Shown piece by piece: positions 39,201 through 53,600 of a stretch of 64,000 bases of DNA; within the stretch, counting starts at the first letter, position 1, and the number at the start of each line of letters is the position of its first letter. The stretch comes from Micropterus salmoides (taxonomy: Eukaryota > Chordata > Actinopteri > Centrarchiformes > Centrarchidae). The notes below the pieces were generated by a model that made no database searches, was not told where the DNA came from, and was given only the letters and a program-made list of their open reading frames with translations. Location: NCBI RefSeq assembly GCF_014851395.1, contig NW_024040817.1:21220485-21284484 (forward strand). The letters run 5' to 3'. Both the position numbers and the translations under genes were made by a program.

Positions 39201-41589
39201 CACCACACACCAGACTACAGGACAAACTAATGTGCCATTTTTTTAAAGAAAAGAGCTGGCAGTAACTTGATTATTGATTTCAGCTGAGTCATGTTAACGG
39301 CTACCTGTCAAGGCCAGTGACAAGCCGCCATGGCAACCATCATTTTTAATGTGTATCCCATCAGAATGTGAAGTAAGGTGAACAGAGTGAATTGTTTTCC
39401 AACCAGCGTTTCTTCTTTGCATGAAGATATAATCAGCACTTTTCCATGGTAAGGTGCATACAGCATGCAAAGCACCGTTTTAAAACAAAGCAATTATTTG
39501 ACACCGCAGCACAATGACATTTCACTGTGATAACAATGCTGGCTACATGGCAGTCATGTTTATAGCTTAACATTTCAGGAGAGGGAGAAATCTAAAGCAA
39601 AATAATGCAGTAAGGCAGAGGGAAGAAAACAGAATAACAAATGATTAAAACTTTAAATTGCATTAAGCAGTGTGATGCAGCGACACGTTTTCTTCCCTCA
39701 GGGGGGACTATAGCAACTATTTACACGCCAGTAATTTTGTGTCTGTGTTGTGAGCCACTTTCAAATGTCAGACAAGCTCGGTGCTCAGCTGCCTTCTGTG
39801 GACATCATATCTGTCCTCTGAACTGTTCACCTGATCGCATGGACAAATGGACAGGCTGGGTGGAGATAAAGAACAGGAGAGTGTGATGCACTGAAATGTG
39901 TGTGGGGTTTTTTTGTCTCTCAAGAGACAAAACGATGCAAAACCTTTAACACGTGCCTGTGGCCATCACAGGCTCAGAGGGAAACCACCTCAGAGAGAGG
40001 GCACAGACTCAGGCTTTGTAAATATACCCATCCTTAATCTAATGTATTGGCAAATGCTTTTAGTCTTTAGTTTTAGCCTTTACCATATGCAAAACTATTT
40101 TAGCTCATCTCAATAAATCATTCAGTGCTGGAAAAATGTCCTATTTTCCAAACTAACACAGCACTCCCTTTTTTCCCCCCTCGCCTCTCTCGCTCTCTTT
40201 CTGCCCTTCTTTGTTTCACATCATGATCTGCACACAGAAATCTTGCGGATACACACTTTCCTTTAAAAGTATTAATACATATTTAATATATATACATGTT
40301 TGAAAAAAGAAGTTGCTATTTGCTTATTGTCAATTATAACAATTTAGATCCAGTTTCATTGGAAGTGTGGGCACATGGATTATAAATCCCCTTTTTTAAA
40401 ATATAGCTGACTTGATGTATTCCCATTGTGTACACAAACACACTTCCCCACCTGCATACGAATACACACACTCCAGAGATTGCAGCAGGGTAAACCTCAT
40501 TTGTAAACAGATTATAAAGTTAATTGCACACTGCATTTCAATTGAGCGACCAAATCCTTGTGGTTTTGTTCCCCTGATCTGCCGTCGCAACTGTTTGATT
40601 TCAAAACCAATGTGCTGGTAATGACTCCGGGTCCCATATGAACGGCAGCGAGATTCCATCTCATCTTGTCTCAGGTACAGAGTGGCTTCAGCTTAAATAA
40701 GGAGCTCCGGGGGGGAAAGTAAAAGATCATCCCTTTGTTTATGTTCTATTTCTCTGCCTCCGTTACTCTTGATTACCTTTCTGAAACCCTTTCGCTTGTC
40801 TGTGTTTGACAGTTTCCATTTTGAGTTCACTCACTTTTGACTTTGCATTTTTCATTGCGAGTGTTTGGAAGGTTGTGAGGTTAGGGAGAAACTTCTGAGA
40901 GTGGCAGAGTTGTAATTGCCTTGTTCAATTATTCAACGTTTTCCACAAAACACTTGTTACATAATGTTTAATCACATACGCTGTCATCAACACCAGTTTC
41001 AAGTTCAAATGTGTCATCTTTACCTGAACGTGAAGCTCTGAACTGAATACTTTTACTTGAAATCCTTGCTCAAAACAATTCTAGTCCTTTGGTGATGTTG
41101 CTTGGGGGCAGGTTATATGAAAGTGCCATATCAGAATAATGCCACAATCCCCATCTGTGGCCAAAATGTTCGCTGCCAGAAAGTTCAGCTGTGACAGCTG
41201 TTGAGAGCCACTGCCGCAGGCAACATTGTGAAGAGAGCTGCCACAGGTAAACATTTGCAATGAAGGCTACCTCTGGTTAATCCTCCTTTTTTACTTCTCT
41301 TAATACTCAAACCACCAGTATTTACTCTTTCAATCAGTCAGCTATTTTTTCTCACTTTCTCTCTCTCATTGCTCTCATTTCTTCCCATACTTTTCCTCCT
41401 TCCGTTTTATCCGTTTGTCCCATCGCCTCCTTCTCTTCTCCGGCTGTGTGCCAATGATTACATGCCTCTCAGCTCTCAGCACAAACAACCGCTTGTAATG
41501 TTCCTCCCAGTTTATTGGTGCTTGTGTCATGTGCTTGTAGGTGTATTTATTCCAGTCTTCACCGTTATATGAGGCACTGGCTAATGTCT

Positions 41590-41625
<36 letters not shown>

Positions 41626-44600
41626 ACATTTTCTTTCACACTCAAACACTAAACCCAGTCATTAGTTCTGCGTCTCTCACGGGGGCACATCACTGTCCAG
41701 ACTGGTCTCTTTCTTGTGGCCTGCTGTCTCTCTCTGTGAATGGCTCAACAAGCCAGAGGGGATTGCCATTTGACAGGGATTAAAGATCATAATTAAGCTC
41801 CATGGTATGGCTGTTTATGCTGTAGTTGTCAGGATATCAAAAGTATTGACATTTTTGTTGGGGTTTCAGTGGAAGACAGGCACACACTTCATTGATAGGC
41901 CTAGCTGTAGGTCATGCTCCTCAGCTATGATGCGGAGACACGTAATCCCCTTGGATACAGTAAGTCCGCTTCCTGTCTCTAACTTCCTCGTCAACTTCTG
42001 CCAATGACTCATCACATCTCCCGGTGTGACAGACATGGTAATGAGAAGAATTATACACTTAGATTTTAATCCTTTAATTTGTATTCTGCGTTCTCCTCCT
42101 ACACTTTGGTTCACTCCTGTTCAGTTTTCTTAACTCGGGCATTCCATGAACGTTATTTCCTACTTGTACCTTGGCTGTTTTGTCATGCCAAAACAGGTGA
42201 ACGGACCAACAGCTATGGGAAAAGAAGTTGCCAGAGATAGCTTAGGAGGTGCCGGATGGTGTCCTACAAAATAAATGAAGGCCTTAATTCCATTTGACAT
42301 TCATCTAATGAGAACCAAATTTGTAGTATTAGAGTGACAAAGAGGTGCAGTAGGATCCACTTGACAGTAATTGCCTGGCAGCCAGTCCACTCGACTCGGC
42401 CATAAATCTCTATGGAATGGATTGGAGAGGAGTAAGCAGTCAATCACGATAGATTGAGACACTTCAACTGAGAGATCACTTTTCAGCTCCCCAGCTGGAA
42501 GCTTCCTTCATGACAAGAGTGATTACAGAATTATCAAGCTCTTAGAGTTTACAGAATTTTTCAAATAAAGGATTTTTTATTGTGCTGGGTAATAATATTT
42601 TAAAGTTGTTCAGAAGTTCAAAAGCCCACAATGCTTAAGGTTATTGTTAGGTTAAAGCTACCCTTGCTATTATTTGGAAGGTGGGGGCGCCAGATTGGCA
42701 TTGGATATCACTGTACAGTCCCTTACCTTGGTACCTTTACCTTTGTTCCAAAACACAAAAGCACTCAATGTACTGTTTAAGAAGACTGATATAAGTTGCA
42801 AACATTTCAGAAGCTAAAACCAGTGCATTTCTTTTCTCATTTTTGTTGTCCTTAGTTATCAAAAATCGATCAACAGATCAGCTATTTGTTTCAGCTCTAG
42901 ATGAATACTGATGCTTGAATGTGGCTAAGATGAAGAAATCACCTGTTTTGATAAATTCCTGGATTAAGAGATGTGTTGGGTGAATTTTAAATCCCCTGAA
43001 AACTTGGTTTCAAACATTAGATTCAACCTATAGTGAGACGCAGCACAGACAAAAACACAAACACAGAACTTTTTTTGGTATGTTTTGGTAGATGATCATG
43101 TGTTCATGTAGAACAACATTGCTGATAGTAAAAATCTAATGGAGAGAACAGGTTTTCAGGGCCTTTACGATTTAATAGCATTTGTATATCTTTTCTCATA
43201 ACCACTTACGTTGAGGACTACTTCTTGTTCATCCCCCAGGTGTATATAACTTTACTTCTCACAGTTCAAATAATGGATGCAGCAGATTTGATATTGAGAG
43301 GGAGCTCTCGTCTGACAGATAGGGCCTCCCATACCCACCACAGAACTACCTCAGGCTGTTGCTCAAAATTGAACTGCTCACAACAAATCACCCATGGACG
43401 TGCGGGGGAACCCCAATGATAAAACAGATGCTTCAGCAGAGGTGGGCCTGACTCAGCACTTTAGAAAAACAGAGAATTTGTCAGAGCCAATGAAACCAAT
43501 GTCCTGTAATGCTGACCGTGGCTACTTATGTGTAATAAGGGAGCCAATACCTATAGTTTTTCCCCAGTGCACACTTGAAGTATTGTTGTTTGGGAAGTGC
43601 TGGATATGAGCTTTTTGGTGGTTTTGTAGTCATAGTCATGTTAAAGGTGCCATAGAATGCTCATTATTTAGTGTTTTTAGTTGTATTTAGGGTTTCTACT
43701 AAAAAATGTTTACATGCTTTAATGTTCAAAAAACACATTATATTTGTTACACTGTCCACTGCTTCAGCACCTCTTTTCAACCTGTCTGAACACTCAGTTT
43801 TAGCTCAAGTCTCCCTAAAAGCCCACTTGCTTCTAATCGGCCAACTTACCCCTGCGCGGAAGCGGGGCGTAGCGTAGCCGTACTGTGCTGAATCAAGTCC
43901 TGCCATGCGAGACTAGGCCTCACTGATTACTGTACAAAAATACACTTTATTCACTGGTTTTATTGAAACTGGATCAGAGTTGATGGAGAAAATATTGTCC
44001 GTTTTTCCCTCTGATGTCCTCCGGCTGCTCTGCCTCCAATTTTTCCAATTTATGGAGTTTATATGTTACTGGTTACATTAGCAGCTAACTACTGCTAACA
44101 GCAGCTGCTACAAAGGTAGCTACTCTTTTAGCCGTGCAGCTAGCGGTCCTGCTGATTCTGCCCAGCTTTGTGCTCTGGGGGTGTGTTGGTGTTTACACAC
44201 TGCTTTATTCACTGTTTTACTCATTCAAAGCTTTGCTCTTATCTGTTTTCGAATCCCTAGACATTCATTTTTAGATGTTTTTTTTTTTAATTCATTGTGA
44301 ATTACAGGGCTTCATTTCTAATTATTGCACAAGGGTACACACGCTCCCTGGCTTTGATGCTTGATGTCTTAATACTAAACAATTTTGTTGGTCCACATGG
44401 GGAAACCATTTCAGCATTAATACTTCACAGACAGAAACAAAACTTGTTTTCCGTTTCGCTTGTCGACAGACTACAGAAGTCCTCAATGACTTTGAGGTTG
44501 ATGTTTGCACTGTTAGGTAAGCTGTTATTTCTCAGCTACTGGATGTCAATAAAGCTGACAGCATCAACTAAAGAAATTCATCCCAAAGGTTTTGGGGTTA

Positions 44601-47600
44601 TGCTGCGCTCCAAAATTCCTAATCAGATTATGATTTGGCTGTTAAATGCAGTTGCAGTGAAATGTCTCATGAAGTTTTATTTTTATGTATAAACTCTTGC
44701 TGAAAGGTGCCATTACTTCCACATTTTTGACTCACTCTTTTGTTTTGTGCCATTCACATTAATTATTGATCATCGATGAAGTCTTATCAGTGCCTGACAG
44801 GGCGGAAAGAGACACAACAGCATGACTGAGCGAGTGCAGTATCTGCACCGCAAGTGCAAAAAATGGCAAGGGAACAAAGACTGCAGGGGAATAGTTTGAC
44901 CTTAAGTATAGCTTCTGTTGATGCAAAGAAATTAATTTTTTGGTTGGAAATTAAAGAGACCACACAGAGAAGACCAGAGGCAGAAGCGTGAAGAAAGTTC
45001 TCAAATATCTTTAGACATTTGGTTTGTTATTGTAGGCTAAAGGTTTGTCAAGTGTATTATGCTCAAATAATATATGCATAAACCAAGGTCCAAAAAAGTG
45101 ATAAAGCAAGATTTGTTGATGTGATGTCATATATTAATATATTAATTTGCCCCTTTTCTTACAATAATATAGTTACCTTAGATTTGTGTATATATTTGTT
45201 TTCAACAACAAACAACAACTGTCAGCATAATATTGTCAGCGATTTAGAAGTATTTAGATTCAATGTTTTGATTGTTGGTGTGTTCATATGTTATATAGAA
45301 AAAGACATCGCTATGAGTAGATGTCTTCTTCAGCTTGGTACACTGAAGTGTTACTTAAGTCATTAGAGTGGTCTTTAGTTATATCTGTGACTTAGAAGTA
45401 GTAATTGTTTGAATTACTTCAGTATACCCAGAGCGTTTACTTTTAAGTGTTATCCAGGGGCAGAGTGGTCTCTACTAACAAAAACTGGAACTCTCTGTCT
45501 GTGACCAGGAAGTTTTGCCCTCGTTTTTACTCATCATTTAGCAAAAATGTCTTAAATGGTTCGTTAACTCAGGGGCCACTTCTATGTAAGAGCACCTCCA
45601 GACAGATAATTAAAACACAGTATGCTCACAAAGAAAAGAATCGTTCTCTCCCTCCAGTCCTGCTTTTTTGCCCCCGTTTTGCTACTTTAATTTAGATTAC
45701 AATGGGCATTCAAACACCCACACAGATATTTCCTTTTCTCTGATATAATGGCCATAAGTATATTGTTTTTGTTCAAACCTCCTCTGTGAACTTTGATTAT
45801 TTTTTATATGAAGTACTCAAAGTGTAATGAAATGGATGACAAAGGCTGTTTTGATTTGGATAGGAGAGATAGAAAAAATGCTTTGACATGGACTTAAATA
45901 AAAAGTCCACGACTCGTTAGCTGCTACTCTAGCCAGCAAAGGGCTAATGGTTAGCATAACAAGCAGCCTTATAATTACATTACTCATGGTCACTTCATTC
46001 AAGTATTCGTGTCCAGCAGGGTTGGGGGGTAATGGATAACATGTAACGGCGTTATGTAATCAGGACACAAAAAGAAAGTAACTGTATTCTGTTACAGTAC
46101 AGAGAAAAAAGAGTTAATCAGATTACAGGTACATTTTGTAAATACGGGGATTACACATAGGGATTACTTTAAGCACAAAGTTTCCATGAAACAGAAAGCA
46201 GAGTGCTATTTGCTATTTACGTGTTTCCTGTAAAAACACAAAGCTAGGCCCATGGGCCCTTATTTTGAAAATAATATGTACGATAGTCAATGGCGAGAGA
46301 CAACTTATTTTTTGAACTGTGCCCTGGATTACGCATGTGATGTTTGTCAATTTACAAGATATGTCCGTCAAGAAGTAAACAGTAAAGTTACATATTTTTT
46401 GTGTGAAAACCGTTCATTGAACTGCATCTTTCTTCTCCCACAATATACGTCACCAACATGTTAGCGCGGTAATGCTAGCTAACAGTAATTGCTTGGTTGC
46501 TGCTAGCTAGATAACTTGGCTATGTTCCACGCTGAAATATATCTCACCTGATGTGTTTAATCCATTTTATCGCATCATCCTCTCATGCAAGTTCATTGAC
46601 GTTAGCTTCAGTCATTGAGAAAAAAAGTTACAACGTCACATAAGCAACTTTTGCCATTTGTGGTCTTTGCAATTATGTATTTTCGCAGTATAATACCCCA
46701 ACAGTTTTACACCAAACTGCAACTTTTTTTACTTTCAGATGTATTTTTTAAATTGACCATCATCATATGTGTAATTTAGAGCAAGATTCAAACGGGATCA
46801 AAAAATTTGTTTTCTCTTGCCATTAACTACCGCACATATTTTTTCCGAAGTAAGGTCCCATAGTGGTCCACCAGAAGGGGAGGGACTTAGGCTCTCTATT
46901 TGTCGCATTGGTGTGTAGCGAGTAGTTGAATGTGGTTACACCCCCACCCCTACCTGCAGACTCTGTGCGGACTGATTACAGCTCCCAGTGAGTGAACACG
47001 GCAGCCAGACCTGGTGTTACACCGGGACAGAGCACATCCCCAGAGAGCGGAGGTCTGACCACTGGGAATAGGCTACAGGAGTGCAAAAGTGGTTTTCTGG
47101 CCGTTTTGGCTTTTGTCTTCATGTCATGTTCACTGGGAGGCTGCTGAGCGCAGTTTTGCTGCCCGCTCGTCTGGTGCCGCTCCCCGCCATCATTCCCTTC
47201 TGATGATATATGCTGCCTCGTCGAAAAATGCCACCCTTGCGCAAATCGATAGCAGAGTCTGTCGAGTCGCTCTGCCCTATTGAAAAATGCTACCTTTTGT
47301 GTTCCCGTTTCCAATCCCATAAAGGTATAACTCTCACAGTATTATGACGTCTTCTGTTTTTTGATTATATTATTACATCATTTCGGGGGTAGCGTATTCT
47401 GACAGACTAATATCCCCTATCAAATAATTATCCCACAACAGAATCATTTTAGATTGCATAATATTGCAAATATGATCCTGTTTCAGCAAAATCAGTGAAT
47501 AAATTTGTGCCTTTGTGTACAGTTATCAGTGGTGCTCGGTCCCAGAAATACTATTTTTCAGCGATCATAAAATTAAGAAACCTTTTCATTGGACACTAAA

Positions 47601-50600
47601 TTAATACAGGCCCCCTATTGCAGGATGATTCATCAACATTTTAAAATTGTTTTCCAAGAAATTACACACTCTAAAATGTCTTTAAGAATTTTTGTCATTG
47701 ATGGGCAAACATTTAAACACTGATTTTGATTTCATGGGAATGGGATATTTTATAGGTAGGCAGATTTATTTAGTCAAAATACAAGAAGTTCAAAAGTGAG
47801 TTGAGTTGAAGTATGTCTTCTTCTTCTAATTCCCTTCTGCTACATAGCAGACAATACACATTAATATAGAAGCAATTATAAAAATGGTAAACGGAAATAA
47901 ACTATATTCAGTGGAGCAGTGCTGAGGATGAGTTTAAAAGTCTGATAGCTTGGGGGGAAAAAGCTGCTCTGCAGTCTCATGATGCGGAAGCAGAAACTTC
48001 AATATCTCTTCCCAGAAGGCAGCAGGGTGAACAGGCTGTAGCTGGGTGGGTACTGTCCTTTAGCATCCTTTGGGCTCTGTGTAGGCACCTCACCTCACTG
48101 ATATCACTGATGCTTGGGAGATGGGTACCAATGATCTTCTGAGCAGTTTTAATCACCCGCTGCTTATGATTGTTTGTTTCTCAAAAAATCCACTGAGCAG
48201 ACAACACTTCTTTAATACTCTTGTCTTTATGCAAGGTACAAGGTTTAGTCATTATACAGCACAAGGCTGCATAACGATACAAAATTTGTAGTTCCTTCAT
48301 GCTACACACACAATATATAACCAAGTTTAGGCCTATATTATTATTATTATAAATACATTTTTAAAGTAATCCTCCCAACCCTGGTGTCCAGTTACTGGCT
48401 TAATCATCAGAATTATCTGTAGACAACTGAATTATTAAGGTAATAGGTAGCTTATGTCATCTTCATTCTTTTCTTTACGTTTTAACACAGTTATTTTTCT
48501 GTCCACTACTGGTCTGGTCTATTGTTTTAGGATTAGCTGGCTTTATCAACTAACTCATTAACTGCTAATCAAAAATTAAGTGTGTCTTGATTAACAGTGG
48601 GGGATTTTGACGAGATATTCTCCAAAAATTCTACATATCCATAAATTACACATAAAATTATACACTGTTGCTGTTTACATTTGAAGCCAGTCTGGGAAGC
48701 TGCATTTGCTTAAATTGTATAGTAATTTAAAAAAGCATTAATCTTGAATTAAACAAATGTAATAATCATAGTGTATTATTTCAATTCATGTAAAAAAACA
48801 ACAATAACATTCTATGTCATTACTATGTCTCAAACAAACAATTGAAATCAGGTCTAATGTGCAAGAGAAATCTTAATGATTGTGTTATCTGTGAAGACCT
48901 CCTACTGACTCTGTCCTGATTAAATAATTTACATAATTGCATAGATTACTCCCAAACTGCAAATGAAAATACTTTCTCTAATTAAACTTCAGTCTGCTCC
49001 TGTACAGTAGGTTCATTTAATGGAGCTTGTTTGAAGAAAGCATATTGTATAAGTCTCTTATAAAGCAATTAGAGGAGAATGTGGATACATTTTTTAAGCT
49101 CTACATTTCGTAGTTGAGGTCACCGATGGACATTTTTCTAGCACCACTTACACGTAAAAGGTTTCAGTGGGCCTCCTGGCTTGTTTTTGTCTATCAGTAA
49201 CTAGATTCAGGATCTTTTATCAGTCGACTGTTTTCTGTTCCTCTGTACCAGTGTTGAACAAATTGTACCCTGCAGTGCACCCTGCTTGAAGGATGCCAAC
49301 CTTGTTTATTACCTGCAGGGCCTGGAATTTACTTTTGCCCTTACTTGCTAATGTAGCTGTTGTTGGTCTTCAGAGTAACCTGCCTTCTTTTTTTCTCCCA
49401 AATCAAAACACGTTTTTCCTAAAATGGAATTAAATACAAAATATCTGCATTTCATCAACTTTTTAAAGTTATACTTTAATTACAGAATATTGCGATTATA
49501 TTGCATAACTCCAGATTATCAGTTCTAACTAAATAGACAGTCTTAAAGAAAAAACGGCCCAGCCAGACCTATTATGGGATACTTCTTACTTTTTTTTGTT
49601 GTTTGCCATGGCTCACTATACTTTCTCATGATTTCTTTTCCTTCATTTCTTGTATTTTTGGGGTGGTCAGTCGGTGCACAAGGTTCTCTGTCTCTGTTCA
49701 ACTCAGTCAGAAGTTGATGATCACATACATTAGTACACTGAGATGAATGTCTTCACAGTGAGAAATGGAAACAAGCATATTTTTCTAACTGTAACCTGCC
49801 AAATTGAAGTCAGTCATATAGAAAGGAAGGTACCTCTGGCTATTTGAATTCTCTCTGAAAGCTTGTTTGATTTGTGAATGTCTTCTGAGTGTGTGTGCTC
49901 AGCCTTTGGCTCAGCTCTGGGTAGCAAATGCAATTTTGAGAGCATCTCATTGTAGAACTAGTTTACCATGCTTGGATGCACATGACACATTTATTTTTTC
50001 ACAAAGGAAATCATTCTCATGGTGGTAATAATAAACTCAATGCATCCGCTAATAACGGATTGACGTTAATTTTGAACTTGTCAAGTTGTGGGACCTCTTT
50101 TCTTTTTCTCATTGTTTACATGAAACCATCAACAATGAATCGACTCTGTAAGGGATTCACATGCTAATGACTGAAATGTCATCTTGTCACTCTGAAACTA
50201 ATGAGTTTTTACTGTAGCGTGATTGTAGGTAGTGTATGAAAGATTAAATGAGTGCCATTGCCTGTGTATTTTCTAGAACAGCATGAAATTATTATTTTTG
50301 TTACGAATAAATCTGCATTTTCTTTTCTTTTTTCTTGATTAATCGTGAAATGTCAAAAAGTGTATGGGGAAAAATGCCATCCACTGCCTCCCAAAGCCAA
50401 AGCTGACATCTTCAAATGTCTTGTATGTTTGACCAAAACTCCAAAAGCCGAATATATCTATGCTTGATATTAAACACAGGAAAGCAGCAAATCATCTCAT
50501 TTGAGGAGGTGAAACCTGAGAATGTTTGGGATTTCTTCACAATTTCAGCCGGAAAATTACTGAAAAGATGAATCGATTATCAAAATGGTTTCAATATTGG

Positions 50601-53600
50601 TCCAGTATTTACTCTGAATTATATTTTCTGTGATTTACTAGAATATTTTACCCACTACAGCCACAGACGGATCAGAATACCAGAAATTGTTCAGTAGTCC
50701 TTCTGACAATTCTTTTAGCAGATATTGAAAATCACCACATACCAATAATCATCATAGAAGAGCAATTTTACTATTTATCTCAGTGGAATAAAAGAGAAAC
50801 TACTTTAAGTTTTAAACTCCTAAATATCTTCAGCAGCTGCAGGATGTAAATCAAATGAGGTCTGACCTCTTCACTATAAGTCATGCTATATGGAAAGGTC
50901 TGCTTTACCCCCAGTTTTTCAGGCCCTTGTATGACTTGAAAAATCTATCACTTTAATTTGTCCAATATGGCATTCTTTTGCACATACTTGGCAAAGCAGC
51001 AGGCACATGAAGTTGGTTTACTTTTATCTTGCTGAGGTCGTTTGTCATTTTGATTGAGTGTCATCATAAAAGTGACATAAGTGTTTGTGCAGTCGGATCT
51101 TTGAGGATATCAAATAACCAGCAAGTATACACTACAGTTGAGCACAGTAGGTCCACAATGATGACTGTCGAGTTCATGTCTTTATATGTGAAGCTATTTT
51201 TAGAAGTTTGAATCATGAGATAAAGTTTTTACCTGTTTTCTAATAAGTCTCAGGTTTCCACCAGCTGCGTTTTGACGCATCCCTGCCAACAACCACAAAG
51301 ATCACTGTGCTTGAGTCATACTTGACACGGGATTAAGAAGACGATTCAGCAAAGTTCCGTCTCATTTCTAGGAATTAATTTATGGAAAGAAATAAGCTCA
51401 CTCATCTCAGCCTCTTTTACATTTATTTGCAGATTAATTAATTCCAGATTTGCAGGACGTGCTCAAATTGTACACCAGTATTTGTGTCCGTTTATGTCAA
51501 CACGCTAGATGTCTTCCCAAGTATCAGGCATGATTTGCATGGGACACTAAAGGGCAGAGAACAGCCGAGAATTATGTTAATGCTATTCTATCAAGTCATG
51601 TTTGCCATTGTGAGCATATAATGATAGTAGATCAAGCATCTAATACACTATTAAGCATGAACTATTTATGCAGGGCTGACACTGTATTACATTCAGTGTG
51701 AATGTCACCCTAAACAGGTCAAAACATAAAAACCCCGTTGAGGTTCTTACAAGCTGCCAAAGCTTTAAGCACGTCTAAAATTGTGTTTGCACTCACTTTG
51801 TCGCCTTGGAATTGGAAATGTAGATACATAAAATTTTAAATGTCATGGATGCTTTTTGTTTGTTTTTTGATAAAAATGTTTTAATACCTTTTGTTTTCAG
51901 TCTAGCTGTTGCTTCACTCTGAAGAATCCCCACAGAGATATACGCAGTTGGAAAAGAAACAAGACTCTTTTTTTGCATATTGTGTTTATACTGTATTAGC
52001 ACAGTCACTGAAAGGTCAAGCCTCATGTGGGATGATTAAAAATAAACCAAACTAGACTTCCCTGTAATGTCAGATCAATGCTGCCGAAGTTAAATTGATT
52101 TGATTCAAATCAAGGAGAATGTACAACTTCCTGTGTGACTTTCATAATGCAACTCAATGATGGAAGTCAGTATGACTTATAACTTATAACTACAGAAGAA
52201 ATGCAAATGAACACTCGGCGGCAGTGGCCACTCAAGAAGGTAAGAACATTTATGTCGGAACAGCTATACTTATTAAACCTGAAATGGGGTTAACTAACTT
52301 GTAAACTGTGTTGAAGTACAAAATACTTAAAGCAACCAGGTACATAAAAATCATATATTAAAACCTGGAGCCTGGCTTGTAAATGAAGAGGTCTATCTCA
52401 CACTGAAGGTCTTCTCGGTGCTTCTTTTGTACCCCCCTGCAAGCACAGTGTCCCAAGCAGAAGCAGATCTAAAATAAGAAACCAGTGAAAGTGAAATTAA
52501 TTTAGAATTTAAAAAGGTTGTAAATAACCAGAAAGAGAAAGTAGCTACATTAGCATTATAAGTGCAGGTACATGTTTTGACCACAGTGTAGCACCACTCT
52601 TCTGTTACCAAACTATTTTAGAATCATAAAAACAAGGACAACAGCAATATGTTTTCAGTTATCTGCAACTTTTTAACAGTATATTGTCTATTTGCATGTT
52701 GGTCTGGTGCGTCACCAATACAAATGGCCACCAGCTGCTGCTGCGCAACATTTTTCATCATGTTCCAAATCTTAAGTCATGTGTTGTCACAGATGGAAGT
52801 GGGTACTAATAGTCTTTCTGGATTAAGTCCATAACCGCTGGTCTTTTGTCATGTTTATGTGCTGTGTTTGAAAGGTCTTTTAGTGGCTTTAGCTCTTCAC
52901 AGTGATCAGTGACCTAGCATTTTAGCTTCAAATGTGTTCAGTCACACAATACTTTTTTATTTTATTTATTAAAAGATATTAACAAATGTATTAAGTAGAA
53001 CTGGAGGAAATTACATCAACTTTATTGTGATGTCGTGGAATACGGAAAGTATTAAACCTGTCATAAATCATTTATTTATTTATTTATTTATTTATTATGG
53101 TACCATAACAACCTTCATAGGAATACTGATTAAGTGTTTCAGGCCTTAGAGTAGTATTGGCACTGTTCGTGAGACAGAGAGGCTGAAAATGCCACAGCAC
53201 ATTTACCGGTACAAGCTCCTTAACATGCATAATACATATTAAAAACATAAGCAGCATGTGTAAGTCCTAAAAAGTACTAAAACAAACATCTGTATGATGT
53301 ACTTCAGTTATTAAATAAACAAGTAAAAAAAACTATAATGTTCATCTTTCATCTCCCTAGAATAACTGCACTTTTAGCAGGTTCAGCTCTATAATGGCCA
53401 AAGTGTGGATGCTTTGGTGTAGACGAGAGGTTCTACTTTGAATGCTCTGCAGCTACTTGCCACTTCTGTATTTTAAATAGTAACAGTATGTACATGGGCT
53501 AACCTTATATGCTTTGTTGTATTGTCCCATTTTATTGTTACAGTCTTCTTGCTCTTCTTACATATTACCAAGGTTGGTTGTACATTTGATCTTTTGTAAT

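Larger units (their letters stand above)
46017..48383. mobile_element. hAT-superfamily non-autonomous element, 2367 bp, with 8-bp TSD
   Basis: Left terminus CAGGGTTGGGGGGTAATGG; right terminus, as reverse complement, CAGGGTTGGGAGGATTAC. It is flanked by a perfect 8-bp repeat, GTGTCCAG. CAGGG termini and 8-bp duplications identify hAT transposition. The left subterminal region (TAACGGCGTTATGTAATCAGG) is typical of a widespread fish family. No transposase frame is visible. The interior is a mosaic: 46850-47330 shares blocks with the composite at 19.4 kb, and 47900-48180 looks like a separate interspersed repeat, so other sequence may have inserted into or been captured by this copy. Confidence 0.85.

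Noticed and set aside
44297..44692. 131-codon + strand open frame
   Set aside because: No recognisable domain, AT-rich, next to a repeat, no splice or promoter support; likely chance.
46976..47320. 114-codon minus-strand open frame
   Set aside because: Lies inside a GC-richer repeat module of the hAT element; no protein family recognised.
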